The position numbers were made by a program, and so were the translations under genes. A stretch of 52,630 nt of DNA, from NCBI RefSeq assembly GCF_900188455.1, contig NZ_FZOL01000035.1:1-52630 (forward strand), given 5' to 3'. The stretch comes from Pseudomonas japonica. GTDB lineage: Bacteria; Pseudomonadota; Gammaproteobacteria; Pseudomonadales; Pseudomonadaceae. Below are positions 32,181 through 40,917 of this stretch, piece after piece. The stretch's first letter is position 1. Each line of letters opens with the position of its first letter. The notes beneath the pieces were generated by a model. That model had not been told where the DNA came from and did not search any database. It saw only the letters and a program-made list of their open reading frames with translations.

Positions 32181-33292
32181 CCGTTCTCAGTACATTGGCC
32201 GGACTGGCCCAGGCTGGGACTGCCGACCCCTTTTGCGAAACCTTCCTGCAATTCGGTGGAGACCTGAACAAGACCCGGGCAGATTTCGCCCAGAACCCGG
32301 AAAGCATGAGCTGGAAATGGTTCGCCTGTCTGAACCAGCCGGTCGCGGGCAGCCCCAACCTGGTCTGGGAAACCCTGAAACCCTCGGATCAGGTCTACCT
32401 GAAAAATGGCGCCGCACCCGGGCCGTACAGCGCCAGCGTGGCGCCTCCGCAGGCGGTGCTGGACAAGGCACAGCAGCAGAACATGAACCTGAGCCGGGTG
32501 TTCCACAACCTCAACGCCGTGCAGCAGGTCGACGGACTGATCCTGGAGATGGGCGGCGCGGTGCCGGAGCAGGAACGCGGCAAACCGGTGCGTTTCCAGT
32601 TGCTGATGAGCGAAGACACCTTCGACTACATCGTCCAGCAGCAGGTCTACAACATGAACGGCCAGGCCGCCCTGACCGGCGATCTGTCGTTCCCGCCCAC
32701 GGCCTGGGAACTGAAATCCGGATGGCTGTGGATCGGCGACGACCCGACCTACCAGGCGCAACTGCAGAAGGATGGCTACTACATCGCCCAGGCCTGGTAT
32801 CAGGATGGCAACGACTATCAGGTCGGCTATGCCGCGCTCAGTGCCCTGCATGTCATCAACAAGCTGAATCCGGGCTGGGTCTGGACCACCTTCGAGAACG
32901 TCAACAACCACAAGTACACCGTGACCAACGCGATTCCACCCACCCCGATGACCAACAGCACCGGGCCGACGGCCGCGGCGCAACCGGTCAACAGCGCGTA
33001 CCAGGGCAGCTACGAGAACCTATCGCAGTACGAACTGATCGGCACGCAGATTCAGACCACCCCCACCCTGCTCGCCAACTCGCAGCTCGAATCGGCCTTC
33101 CAGAGCCAGTCCTCGTGTTTCGCCTGTCACGACACGGCCGCGTATTCGAAAGACAAGGGCTACTTCAACTTCGCCCTGAAACAACAGGACGGGATCGTCT
33201 ACCCGACGTCCCTGGTGCCGGCATCGGAGTTTGCCGGCTACAACCGGCTGGACTTCGTCTGGTCGTTGAAACGCGCCCAGTGGCAACGTTAA
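32159..33292 (+). CDS. Exported protein with one CXXCH haem-type motif
   Basis: This 377-residue protein has a signal peptide (about 1-19, ending AQA) and one CXXCH site near the C-terminus (Cys320-Phe-Ala-Cys323-His324). The body is rich in Gln/Asn/Tyr and resembles no enzyme I recognise. It is probably a periplasmic c-type cytochrome-like protein. It overlaps eboF by 22 nt and has AAGGAG 6 nt upstream, so it belongs to the same operon. It is not part of the six-gene ebo core. Confidence 0.75.
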   Translation: MRRAISITVLSTLAGLAQAGTADPFCETFLQFGGDLNKTRADFAQNPESMSWKWFACLNQPVAGSPNLVWETLKPSDQVYLKNGAAPGPYSASVAPPQAVLDKAQQQNMNLSRVFHNLNAVQQVDGLILEMGGAVPEQERGKPVRFQLLMSEDTFDYIVQQQVYNMNGQAALTGDLSFPPTAWELKSGWLWIGDDPTYQAQLQKDGYYIAQAWYQDGNDYQVGYAALSALHVINKLNPGWVWTTFENVNNHKYTVTNAIPPTPMTNSTGPTAAAQPVNSAYQGSYENLSQYELIGTQIQTTPTLLANSQLESAFQSQSSCFACHDTAAYSKDKGYFNFALKQQDGIVYPTSLVPASEFAGYNRLDFVWSLKRAQWQR

Positions 33293-33302
33293 GGAGAACG
33301 AC

Positions 33303-35684
33303 ATGAGCGTATTGAACTTCCCCCGCATCTACCTCGACGGCCACATGTACTGGAACCCGCCGACCGGCAACAACAACGACACCTACCCGCTCTACGACGC
33401 GGTGAAGATGGAGCTGAACTGGCCGTTCCTGAAGTACTACAACATCACCCCGGAGAATGCCGACACCTACCTGATGCCGTGGCTGATCACGCCGCGGGTG
33501 CTGCACGAAGCACCCGACTACGTCACCCAGGTGCCGGGCAATGTCTCCAACAGCCCGCCCACGCTGATTCCCGGCGAGTGGGACCTGTTCGGCGACAACG
33601 CCTGCGGCACCGTGAGCTACAACAACATCCAGTCGGTCATCAGCGGCGGCGAACTCCCGGGCGGTGGCTACGTCAGCCAGGATCCGCTGATCAACCAGGG
33701 CTTCAACCTGTTCGGCAACCCCTTTGGCAGCAGCGCGCCGACCCCGGCGCGCTTCGTCGACGTCAGCCCCTGGCAGAACACCTTTACCGCGCTGTACTTC
33801 GACAGGCTGGTGCTGGGCAACGACCAGTGCGGCCTGACGGCCAAGCGGCAGTACCGCATGCTCGACCGCTTCCTCAACTTCAACTGGGGCGCGCTGGGCG
33901 GCCTGTTCTACGTGACCACCACCTGGCAGACCTGCTTCCCGAAAGAGAACCTGACCTGGGCACTCGGCGGCTCGGCCCTGCTGCAGAACCTGCAGCAGCA
34001 GATCGACCAGCAGGGCGCCCAGGGCCTGATGCTGCGCTTCTCCTCGTACCTGACCTGCTACGACAAGAACGGCATCTTCAACAACTATCCGCCGATCAAT
34101 ACCCACTCCACCGCGCCACTGGACATGGCCCAGGTGCAGGACATGTACCAGAAGGGCCTGGACAACGTCGGCAGCATCTTCTTCAACCCGGCCTACAGCC
34201 GCACCGTCGGCACCCTGGGCCTGTGGTTCGCCGACGAGTACCCGACGGCGCCGGCCGGCCGCCGCCTGTTCCCGACCCGGAGCGTGCCACTCAAGCGCCC
34301 CGGCGCAGGCGACGCGTCGCAGACGCTGGGGGTCATCTCGGTCCAGGCCCACGACAACACCTTGTCCCTGGACCTGCTCAACGGCTTCCCCTTCTACCCG
34401 CTCGACAGGAATGCCGACGTGCCGGACGCCGAGAAATTCGATGCCGGCAGCTACCAGATCGGTGTGCGCCAGGGTGCGAACTTCACCTCGGTGGCCAGCT
34501 TCGGCTTCGATGACTACAAGCAGTCCGAGTTCGTCAAACGCGCCGGCATCCTCGACCTGCCCCTCAGCACCGATGCGCAGAAACTGCTGCAAAGCGGAGC
34601 GCTGGAACTGCAACTGCAAGGCACCACGCCGCTGACCGCCGCCACCCAGCAGATGTGGACCGCCGAAGTGGTCGAGAGCGGCAGTTTCATCGACGTGGGC
34701 GACACCCGCACCCTGCAGATCATGGTGCAGTACGACGGCCTGCCGGCGCCGGCGGGCACGGTGTTGTCGGTGGCGGAATACAACAACCCCTACCTGGTAG
34801 GCACCTCCGACTACTACCTGGCCTTCAGCAACCCGGCCGACTTCACCCTGTTCAACGACTACCCGGCGGATCGCGGGAACAACAGCGCCGTGCTGCCGAA
34901 CTTCGTCGAGATGCCGGCGATCAGCCAGCAGATCAACGACGGCAGCGGCCGCCAGCTGGTCGCGGTGCGCGCCGCTGTCACCAGCGATGCCGGGCAGCCG
35001 GTGAGCTACCAGGACTACCTGACGACCCCCGGCGCGGTGGCCCTCAGCCCGTGCCTGTCGTTCGACGATCCGGTCGTGGAGGAAAAGACCATCGAGTGGC
35101 AGCAGGACGGCGCGACCCAGACCAGCTCGGTGCAATACAGCTACACGCAGGTCCAGACCGACGCCAACGGCATCGCCCATCTGAATATCACGGCACGGGC
35201 GGCCGGCTTCCCGACCCTGCGCTTCTTCCTGCAGGACGGTACGCCGTCGGCCGAGACGCCGTTCAGCTTCAAGTTCCAGCAGGCCTATACCGACTTCCTC
35301 GCGCCGATCCGCGTCCTGCCCCAGGAGCCGCAGATGCAGCAGGACTTCGTCGACGCCTGGAACGCCATCTATCACGACCCCGATTGCGGCGCGCTGATCT
35401 GGGAGACCTTCATCTATCCGCGCATCCTGGAGCCCTTCTATTACCTCTACCCGATCATGGACAAATACATGCCGCTCAACTCGCTGCCGCGGATTGAGGG
35501 TGCCATCGACCAGTTCATCGTCCTGATCAGCAAGCCGTACCAGGAGGAAAGCACCCTGGCGATGCCGATCACCCGCGACCTGCCGCAAAGCCGCCGGGCG
35601 ATCCTCGAGCTCTGGGCGCAGAAGCTGGTGAAGCGCAACTACCCGCCGCAACCGCTCAGCATGAGCGACTACGCGAGCATCTGA
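33303..35684 (+). CDS. Large protein of unknown function in the ebo operon
   Basis: I do not recognise this 793-residue protein. It has no signal peptide, membrane segment or cofactor motif. It starts MSVLNFPRIYLDGHMYWNPP and is rich in Asn, Gln, Tyr and Pro. The middle (about 470-660) looks like beta-sandwich or Ig-like material (TLQIMVQYDGLPAPAGTVLSV, AHLNITARAAGFPTLRFFLQDG), and the C-terminal 110 residues are helical. It starts 10 nt after the CXXCH gene behind AAGGAG. Size and setting suggest a structural or enzyme component of the pathway product, but this is only an inference. Confidence 0.7.
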   Translation: MSVLNFPRIYLDGHMYWNPPTGNNNDTYPLYDAVKMELNWPFLKYYNITPENADTYLMPWLITPRVLHEAPDYVTQVPGNVSNSPPTLIPGEWDLFGDNACGTVSYNNIQSVISGGELPGGGYVSQDPLINQGFNLFGNPFGSSAPTPARFVDVSPWQNTFTALYFDRLVLGNDQCGLTAKRQYRMLDRFLNFNWGALGGLFYVTTTWQTCFPKENLTWALGGSALLQNLQQQIDQQGAQGLMLRFSSYLTCYDKNGIFNNYPPINTHSTAPLDMAQVQDMYQKGLDNVGSIFFNPAYSRTVGTLGLWFADEYPTAPAGRRLFPTRSVPLKRPGAGDASQTLGVISVQAHDNTLSLDLLNGFPFYPLDRNADVPDAEKFDAGSYQIGVRQGANFTSVASFGFDDYKQSEFVKRAGILDLPLSTDAQKLLQSGALELQLQGTTPLTAATQQMWTAEVVESGSFIDVGDTRTLQIMVQYDGLPAPAGTVLSVAEYNNPYLVGTSDYYLAFSNPADFTLFNDYPADRGNNSAVLPNFVEMPAISQQINDGSGRQLVAVRAAVTSDAGQPVSYQDYLTTPGAVALSPCLSFDDPVVEEKTIEWQQDGATQTSSVQYSYTQVQTDANGIAHLNITARAAGFPTLRFFLQDGTPSAETPFSFKFQQAYTDFLAPIRVLPQEPQMQQDFVDAWNAIYHDPDCGALIWETFIYPRILEPFYYLYPIMDKYMPLNSLPRIEGAIDQFIVLISKPYQEESTLAMPITRDLPQSRRAILELWAQKLVKRNYPPQPLSMSDYASI

Positions 35685-35741
35685 CACAGATGCGCCGGGT
35701 GACCTCGCGGTCACCCGGCATTTGTCCACGGAGAGAGACTC

Positions 35742-36791
35742 ATGCCCATTACCATCCCGGCGCAGCCCCGCGAGGACCTGCGCCCCTCCACCCTCATCGC
35801 CGAAGGCCTGCTCAATCCTCGCGGCGTCCACCTGCGGGACGACGGCAGCCTGCTGGTCGCCGAAGCCGGCTCGGGCCAGGCGGGCGAGCCGTTCAGTGGC
35901 CGGATCAGCCGCTTGCGAGCCGATCCGGCCAGGCCGGGCGCCTACCTGCCACGGGAGACCGTGGCACAGGGTTTCCGCTCCATGAACATGCAGGCCCGCA
36001 TGCTGCGGGACGAAATCATGGGGCTATCGGATATCGCCTTCGGCGACGGGCGCTGCCTGGTCAGCCAGACCGATTACGTCGAAGGTTCCAAACTTCTTGA
36101 CCTGCAATACAGCCCGCCGGAACCGGTGTGCCACAGCCAGGGCAACCTCAATGCCCTGTGCTACCACCCGACCCGCCGCAGCTGGCTGGCGGTCAAACCC
36201 GATACCAACCAGTTGGTGGAATTGCGCCCCGGCCAGGGGGAGCAGGTGCTGGTGGAACTGCCGGATCTGGAGCAGGGCCAGGAAGCGGTGCCCGTTACCC
36301 TGGTCTATGAATCGGCGACGGATGCAGTGCTGATCAGCCTGTTCTCCGGTGAGCTGCGGGGTGACCCGAGCCGCAAGGGCGTGGATTTTGCCGACAAGGC
36401 CGGCCAGGTGATCCGGGTCTGGCCGGGCAGCGGGAAGATCGAGTGCGTGATCGCCGGGCTGCAGTTGCCCACCGGGCTGGCCCTTGACCCACAGGGGCGG
36501 GTGCTGGTGCTGGAACTCTGCGAGAGCCTGCAGCAACCCCTGACCGCCGACTGGAACGGCGAGCCGCGGCATGGCGGGTTTACCCGCTTCAGCGGGCGGC
36601 TGTTGCGCTGCGATCTGGACAGTGCCGAGGTGACGGTGCTTGCCGGGGGGCTGGATACACCGTCCAACCTGTGTGCAGTGCCTGGCGGGGTGCTGGTCAG
36701 CGAAGGCATGGGGTTGTCGGGAAGGCCGTTGCCCACGCCGGAGGGCGGTGTCCTGCCGCTGACCGGCAGGCTGCGTCGGGTGCAGCTCTAA
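35742..36791 (+). CDS. ScyD/ScyE-like NHL/SMP-30-type beta-propeller protein
   Basis: This 349-residue protein has repeated blades: LIAEGLLNPRGVHLRDDGSLLVAEAG, IMGLSDIAFGDGRCLVSQ, VIAGLQLPTGLALDPQGRVLVLE and LAGGLDTPSNLCAVPGGVLVSEG. This opening resembles the ScyD/ScyE family found with scytonemin genes, and also SMP-30-like lactonases. Unlike those it lacks a clear signal peptide. ATG 35742 follows GGAGAGAGAC; the gap to the 793-residue gene is 57 nt. As the last gene before a REP pair, it probably ends the operon. Confidence 0.75.
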   Translation: MPITIPAQPREDLRPSTLIAEGLLNPRGVHLRDDGSLLVAEAGSGQAGEPFSGRISRLRADPARPGAYLPRETVAQGFRSMNMQARMLRDEIMGLSDIAFGDGRCLVSQTDYVEGSKLLDLQYSPPEPVCHSQGNLNALCYHPTRRSWLAVKPDTNQLVELRPGQGEQVLVELPDLEQGQEAVPVTLVYESATDAVLISLFSGELRGDPSRKGVDFADKAGQVIRVWPGSGKIECVIAGLQLPTGLALDPQGRVLVLELCESLQQPLTADWNGEPRHGGFTRFSGRLLRCDLDSAEVTVLAGGLDTPSNLCAVPGGVLVSEGMGLSGRPLPTPEGGVLPLTGRLRRVQL

Positions 36792-36799
36792 CTGGCCTC

Positions 36800-36936
36800 G
36801 TAGGAGCTGGCTTGCCTGCGAAGGACCGCAAAGCGGTCCCGGTTCCCAATTTCTAGCCGGGAGAGGACCATTGGCCTGCCTGTAGATCAGGAACCGGGAC
36901 CGCTTCGCGGTCCTTCGCAGGCAAGCCAGCTCCTAC
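36800..36936. repeat. Inverted REP pair (BIME-like)
   Basis: GTAGGAGCTGGCTTGCCTGCG at the left (from 36800) is repeated in inverted form at the right end (to 36936), each followed inward by a GGACCGC...GCGGTCC block. This is a Pseudomonas REP doublet. It follows the last ebo-operon gene by 8 nt and may stop transcription. Confidence 0.88.
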
Positions 36937-37031
36937 AAAGCCAGCGGCGTCCACCTCATGCGCCGTTCGTTCAAGCGTGCATGACAAGGAAAAACCGACA
37001 CTCACTGCTCCAACTTTCATGGAGCAGCCAA

Positions 37032-37931
37032 ATGCGCAGCCTGTACGGTCCCCTCTTCTTCTTCGGCTTCATCGGCACGGCAACAATCCTGGCCAGCCTG
37101 GGCGCAGGCTTCGCCTGGCTGTTGCCGCTTCTGCTGGCGGCGATCGCAGTCAGCGCCACCTGCGAGCGCCTGTGGCCCTATCGTCCCTTCTGGAACCGGC
37201 CACAAAAGGACACCACCCGCGACGTCCTGCATGCCGGCGTCAACGAATCCCTGAACATCCTCAGCGTATCCGCCATTCCCCTGATCGCGCCTTTCCTGCC
37301 GAACCTGGGTATCTGGCCGAGCCACTGGCCGCTGGCCTGGCAACTGCTGCTGGCCATCCCCATCGCCGACCTCGGCATCACCCTGGTGCACTACGCCAGC
37401 CATCGTTCGGCGCTGCTGTGGCGCCTGCACGCGGTACACCACAGTGTCACCCGCATGTACGGCTTCAACGGTCTGATGAAACATCCCCTGCACCAGTTGC
37501 TCGAAGCCCTTGGCGGCACCCTGCCCCTGCTGCTCTGCGGGCTGCCACAGGAGACCACGGCGCTGCTGGCCTTCGCCATCGCCATCCAACTGCTGCTGCA
37601 GCACAGCAACGTCGATATGCGCCTGGGTGCGCTGCGCCATGTCTTCGCCTGGGCGCCGGTGCATCGCCTGCATCACCTGAAGTACGGCAGCAATGGCGAC
37701 GTCAACTTCGCCCTGTTCTTCAGTGGCTGGGACCGGCTGCTGGGCACGGCGCTGTACCTGCCCGGGTACGAGCTGGCCGACGATGACCTCGGCATCGGCG
37801 ATTGCCCCGACTACCCGGTGGCGTACACCGAGCAGTTGCTGCAACCCTTCGTCGGGCCCCAGGCCAGCCATCCACCGGCAGTGCTGCCACCCGGGTTGCG
37901 CGATGCGCTAGCCGATCACGCGCAGTTGTAG
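37032..37931 (+). CDS. Fatty acid hydroxylase/sterol desaturase family protein
   Basis: This 299-residue membrane protein has helices near 5-40 and 75-125. The three di-iron His boxes are HYASH (HX3H), HAVHH (HX2HH) and HRLHH (HX2HH), followed by KYGSNGDVNFALFFSGWDRLLGT, which marks the sterol desaturase/fatty acid hydroxylase superfamily. It probably hydroxylates a lipid. The start at 37032 has GGAG 7 nt upstream; an upstream ATG at 36981 lacks a site. The 3' end overlaps the end of the convergent AraC gene by 24 bp. Confidence 0.85.
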   Translation: MRSLYGPLFFFGFIGTATILASLGAGFAWLLPLLLAAIAVSATCERLWPYRPFWNRPQKDTTRDVLHAGVNESLNILSVSAIPLIAPFLPNLGIWPSHWPLAWQLLLAIPIADLGITLVHYASHRSALLWRLHAVHHSVTRMYGFNGLMKHPLHQLLEALGGTLPLLLCGLPQETTALLAFAIAIQLLLQHSNVDMRLGALRHVFAWAPVHRLHHLKYGSNGDVNFALFFSGWDRLLGTALYLPGYELADDDLGIGDCPDYPVAYTEQLLQPFVGPQASHPPAVLPPGLRDALADHAQL

Positions 37932-38591
37932 GTGACGCAAGGTGTGGTCGCCGCGGATGCCGAAGTGCCGGCGGATGGTTCGGGACAGATGGGCGGAATC
38001 GGCGAACCCCGCCGTGGCGGCGGCGCTGGTCAGGCTGTGGCCGGACAGCGCCAGTTGCAGGGCCAGGCGCAAACGCTGCCACAGCACCAGGCGGCGCACG
38101 GAGACGCCCAGTTCGCCACTGAACAGGCGCTCCAGCTGGCTGAGGGACAAGGCGGCTGCACTGGCGAGCTCGGCGGCGGGCAAGGCGTCGGCATCCAGCT
38201 CGCGAATGCGCTGCACGGCCTTGGCCAACCGGGGTTGCAGCGTGCGGCGCGGCAGCCGGGACAAGGCGGCGACCAGGCCCTCGACATCCGCGCCGACGCC
38301 TTCGCACACCTTGCGCAGCAGGGGCAGTTCGAAGGCCAGCGGCTCGGCGTACAGGCTGAGCAGGGACTGCTCGGCAGTGAGAATGGCATGTTCCCGGCCC
38401 GACTCGATCAGCAGCACCGGGCCGCGTTCGGCCTTGCCGTCGACAAGGGCTTCTACCTCCCCGGACCGGGCAATCAGCACCTGGTGGGGATAGTGGGCGT
38501 GGCTGCCGGTGTGCCCGGCCTGGCCGGCGATCAGGCAATGATCGGGGGCCAGCCAGAGGGTGCCGTGCCAGTGGGGTTGGAGGTGTTGCAA
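37908..38591 (-). CDS. AraC-family transcriptional regulator
   Basis: This protein of about 227 residues has an N-terminal cupin-like sensor (HWHGTLWLAPDHCLIAGQAGHTGSHAHYPHQVLIARSGEVEALV) and a C-terminal AraC domain with two helix-turn-helix motifs (LSLSQLERLFSGELGVSVRRLVLWQRL and SAAATAGFADSAHLSRTIRRHFG). I place the start at TTG 38591 (GGAG 7 nt upstream) because longer versions run into the dispersed repeat. It may control the convergent desaturase, with which it overlaps tail to tail. Confidence 0.83.
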   Translation of the reverse strand: MQHLQPHWHGTLWLAPDHCLIAGQAGHTGSHAHYPHQVLIARSGEVEALVDGKAERGPVLLIESGREHAILTAEQSLLSLYAEPLAFELPLLRKVCEGVGADVEGLVAALSRLPRRTLQPRLAKAVQRIRELDADALPAAELASAAALSLSQLERLFSGELGVSVRRLVLWQRLRLALQLALSGHSLTSAAATAGFADSAHLSRTIRRHFGIRGDHTLRHLQLRVIG

Positions 38592-38678
38592 GGTCGGGCT
38601 CCGCCTGGGCCATGGGTGGGCAACAGTAGCATTTTCCCGGGCTTCGACGACCTCATCGCGGGCAACGCCCGCGTTGAG

Positions 38679-39103
38679 CATGGGTATGTACACATCTTTG
38701 AAGGCTTGCCGGGGAACCGCATCAAGGCCGCCAGGTGCCTGTCTTGAGTCCTGCAGTGCCCTCCAGATCGAGCGCCGCCCGCGCGGCGCATCGCGGATGA
38801 ATCCGCTCCCACATCGGTTGCAACGTGCCATGGCCTGTGAGAGCTGAGTTGCCAGCCTTTGTCTTGCGGCGATGCATCGCGGGGAGGCTGTTGGGTACGG
38901 CTCGGTATCGCGTCGAGCCAACAAGGCGGTCAACCATGGCCTGTCAGGCATAGGTACGTTGCAACAAATGTGGGAGCGGATTCATCCGCGATGCGCCGCG
39001 CGGGCGGCGCTCGATCTTCAGAGCGCTGCAAGACTCAAGACAGGCACCTCGCGGCCTTGATGCGGTTCCCCCGCAAGCCCTCAAAGATGTGTAGATACCC
39101 ATG
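38679..39103. repeat. Long-palindrome repeat, copy 3 (most complete)
   Basis: An inverted repeat of about 425 bp with matching ends (CATGGGTATGTACACATCTTTGA and its near complement ending TACCCATG). The inner blocks are CTGTCTTGAG/CTCAAGACAG and GCGCCGCCCGCGCGGCGC, and a central GGCTCG/CGAGCC hairpin lies near 38899-38919. The ends are better defined than in the other copies. It carries no gene and resembles a MITE built from REP-like blocks. Confidence 0.8.
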
Positions 39104-39286
39104 CCCGCGATGAGCCCGCCAATGTCACGCACAGTCAAACCCGCTGGCGCTCACACTCAAGACAGCCTACCGCTCGTTAGTAAAACTTCCCCCAGTCCCT
39201 CCGGACACCTGCGAAAGCAACGATGCAGAGACTTCGCCCGTCCTCATCGACACTCCAAAAATGCTCGCTGTACCACGAGATCGCCC

Positions 39287-40420
39287 ATGACCACAAAAAT
39301 CGACTTCATCTACCTTTCCGAGCAGGACATGATCCGCGCCGGTGTCACCGATATGCCGGCCTGCGTCGACACCATGGAGGAAATGTTCGGGCTGCTGTAC
39401 CAGGGCGACTACCGCATGGCCGGGCCGAACAACGATTCCCACGGCGCGATGATCACCTTCCCGGAAAATTCGCCGTTCCCGCACATGCCCAAGCCCACCG
39501 CGGACCGCCGCATGATGGCCATGCCCGCCTACCTGGGCGGCAACTTCCGCACCTCCGGCTGCAAGTGGTACGGCTCCAACATCGCCAACCGCGAGAAAGG
39601 CCTGCCGCGTTCGATCCTGATGTTCACCCTCAACGACGCCGACAGCGGCGCGCCACTGGCCTACATGTCGGCCAACCTGCTCTCGGCCTACCGCACCGGG
39701 GCGATTCCAGGTGTCGGCGCGCGCCATCTGGCGCGCAAGGATTCGAAAGTCATCGGCCTGCTCGGCCCCGGCGTGATGGGCAAGACCACCGTCGCCGCGT
39801 TCATGGCCGCCTGCCCGCTGGTGGACACCATCAAGATCAAGGGCCGCGGCCAGCGCAGCCTCGACAGCTTCATCGCCTGGGTCAAGGAAACCTACCCGCG
39901 GATCACCACCATCAAGGTGGTCGACAGCCTGGAAGAAGTGGTGCGCGATTCCGACCTGGTCACCTACTGCAGCACCGGTGAAGTCGGCGACCCGAGCAAG
40001 TACCCGCTGGTGCGGCGCGAGTGGGTCAAGCCCGGCGCCTTCCTCGCCATGCCGGCCCCCTGCAGCATCTGCGAAGGCATGGAACAGGACGATATCCGCA
40101 AGGTGGTCGACAACACCGGTCTGTACCAGGCCTGGTTCGAAGAGCTGCCCAAGCCCGCGCACAACTACGTGCCGCTGGTGGGCGTGCGCTACATGGACAT
40201 GATCGCCGAAGGAAAACTGCAGGCCGAGCAGGTCGAGGACATCGGCAAGATCATCGCCGGCGACGCGCCGGGCCGCCTGAACGACGAGGAAATCATCCTG
40301 ATGTCGGTCGGCGGCATGCCGGTGGAAGACCTGGCCTGGGGCACCGTGGTGTACCGCAAGGCCGTCGAGCTGGGCATCGGCGTCAAGCTCAACCTGTGGG
40401 ACACCCCGGTCCTCAGCTGA
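39287..40420 (+). CDS. Ornithine cyclodeaminase-family protein (tyramine oxidase subunit B-like)
   Basis: This 377-residue protein has the Rossmann dinucleotide site GLLGPGVMGKTTVAAF and the ornithine cyclodeaminase/mu-crystallin pattern (FIYLSEQDMIRAGVTDMPACVDTMEEMF, MMAMPAYLGG, YRTGAIPGVGARHLARKDSK). I recall similar proteins being annotated as tyramine oxidase subunit B. It probably oxidises or reduces an imino acid or amine. It is followed after 34 nt by a RidA gene and then by an FAD oxidoreductase, forming one catabolic unit. Confidence 0.82.
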   Translation: MTTKIDFIYLSEQDMIRAGVTDMPACVDTMEEMFGLLYQGDYRMAGPNNDSHGAMITFPENSPFPHMPKPTADRRMMAMPAYLGGNFRTSGCKWYGSNIANREKGLPRSILMFTLNDADSGAPLAYMSANLLSAYRTGAIPGVGARHLARKDSKVIGLLGPGVMGKTTVAAFMAACPLVDTIKIKGRGQRSLDSFIAWVKETYPRITTIKVVDSLEEVVRDSDLVTYCSTGEVGDPSKYPLVRREWVKPGAFLAMPAPCSICEGMEQDDIRKVVDNTGLYQAWFEELPKPAHNYVPLVGVRYMDMIAEGKLQAEQVEDIGKIIAGDAPGRLNDEEIILMSVGGMPVEDLAWGTVVYRKAVELGIGVKLNLWDTPVLS

Positions 40421-40454
40421 TCCCTTTCCTTCATACAGACACGAGGCAATCCCC

Positions 40455-40877
40455 ATGACCCAGATCGTCAAGGTGAAAAGCGGTTCCATTTTCGAAGAAA
40501 AAGCCAGCTACTCGCGGCTGGTGGTGGTCGACAACTGGATCTACGTATCCAACACCGCCGGGCGCAACCCGGACACCAAGCTGATCCCGGAAGACGTGAT
40601 CGAGCAGGCCGAGCAGGTGTTCCAGAACATCGAGCGGGCGCTGGCCGCGGTCGATGCGAGCCTGGCCGACGTGGTCTGCTCGCGGGTGTTCATCCAGGAC
40701 CCGGCCGATGTGCCGAAGGTCATGGACTTCATCGGCGGCAAGTTCCGCGGCATCGACCCGGCCAGCACCGTGACCTGCCCGCCGCTGGGCTCGACCGTCT
40801 ACAAGGTCGAGCTGGAAGTCACCGCCTACCGCGGTGCTTCGAAGGCCGAGGCCGTGTACATCAACCTCGGCCAGTGA
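40455..40877 (+). CDS. RidA/YjgF-family enamine/imine deaminase
   Basis: This 140-residue protein has the Rid fold pattern: YSRLVVVDNWIYVSNTAGRNPDTKLI, EQVFQNIERALAAVDASLADVVCSRVFI and CPPLGSTVYKVELEVTAY. It lacks the classical RidA Arg motif near the end (C-P in place of R-x-x), so it may be a Rid6/7-type. It would hydrolyse the reactive imine made by the adjacent amine-oxidising enzymes. It lies 34 nt after the cyclodeaminase-like gene and 40 nt before the oxidase. Confidence 0.87.
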   Translation: MTQIVKVKSGSIFEEKASYSRLVVVDNWIYVSNTAGRNPDTKLIPEDVIEQAEQVFQNIERALAAVDASLADVVCSRVFIQDPADVPKVMDFIGGKFRGIDPASTVTCPPLGSTVYKVELEVTAYRGASKAEAVYINLGQ

Positions 40878-40917
40878 TCCGCTGAACCGTCCCCCTGGCA
40901 TCAACGCAGAGCACTCC

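Noticed and set aside
38592..38951. N-terminal extension of the AraC regulator
   Set aside because: The extra codons run through repeat copy 3, and no ribosome binding site precedes the upstream ATGs; the TTG at 38591 has GGAG at proper spacing.
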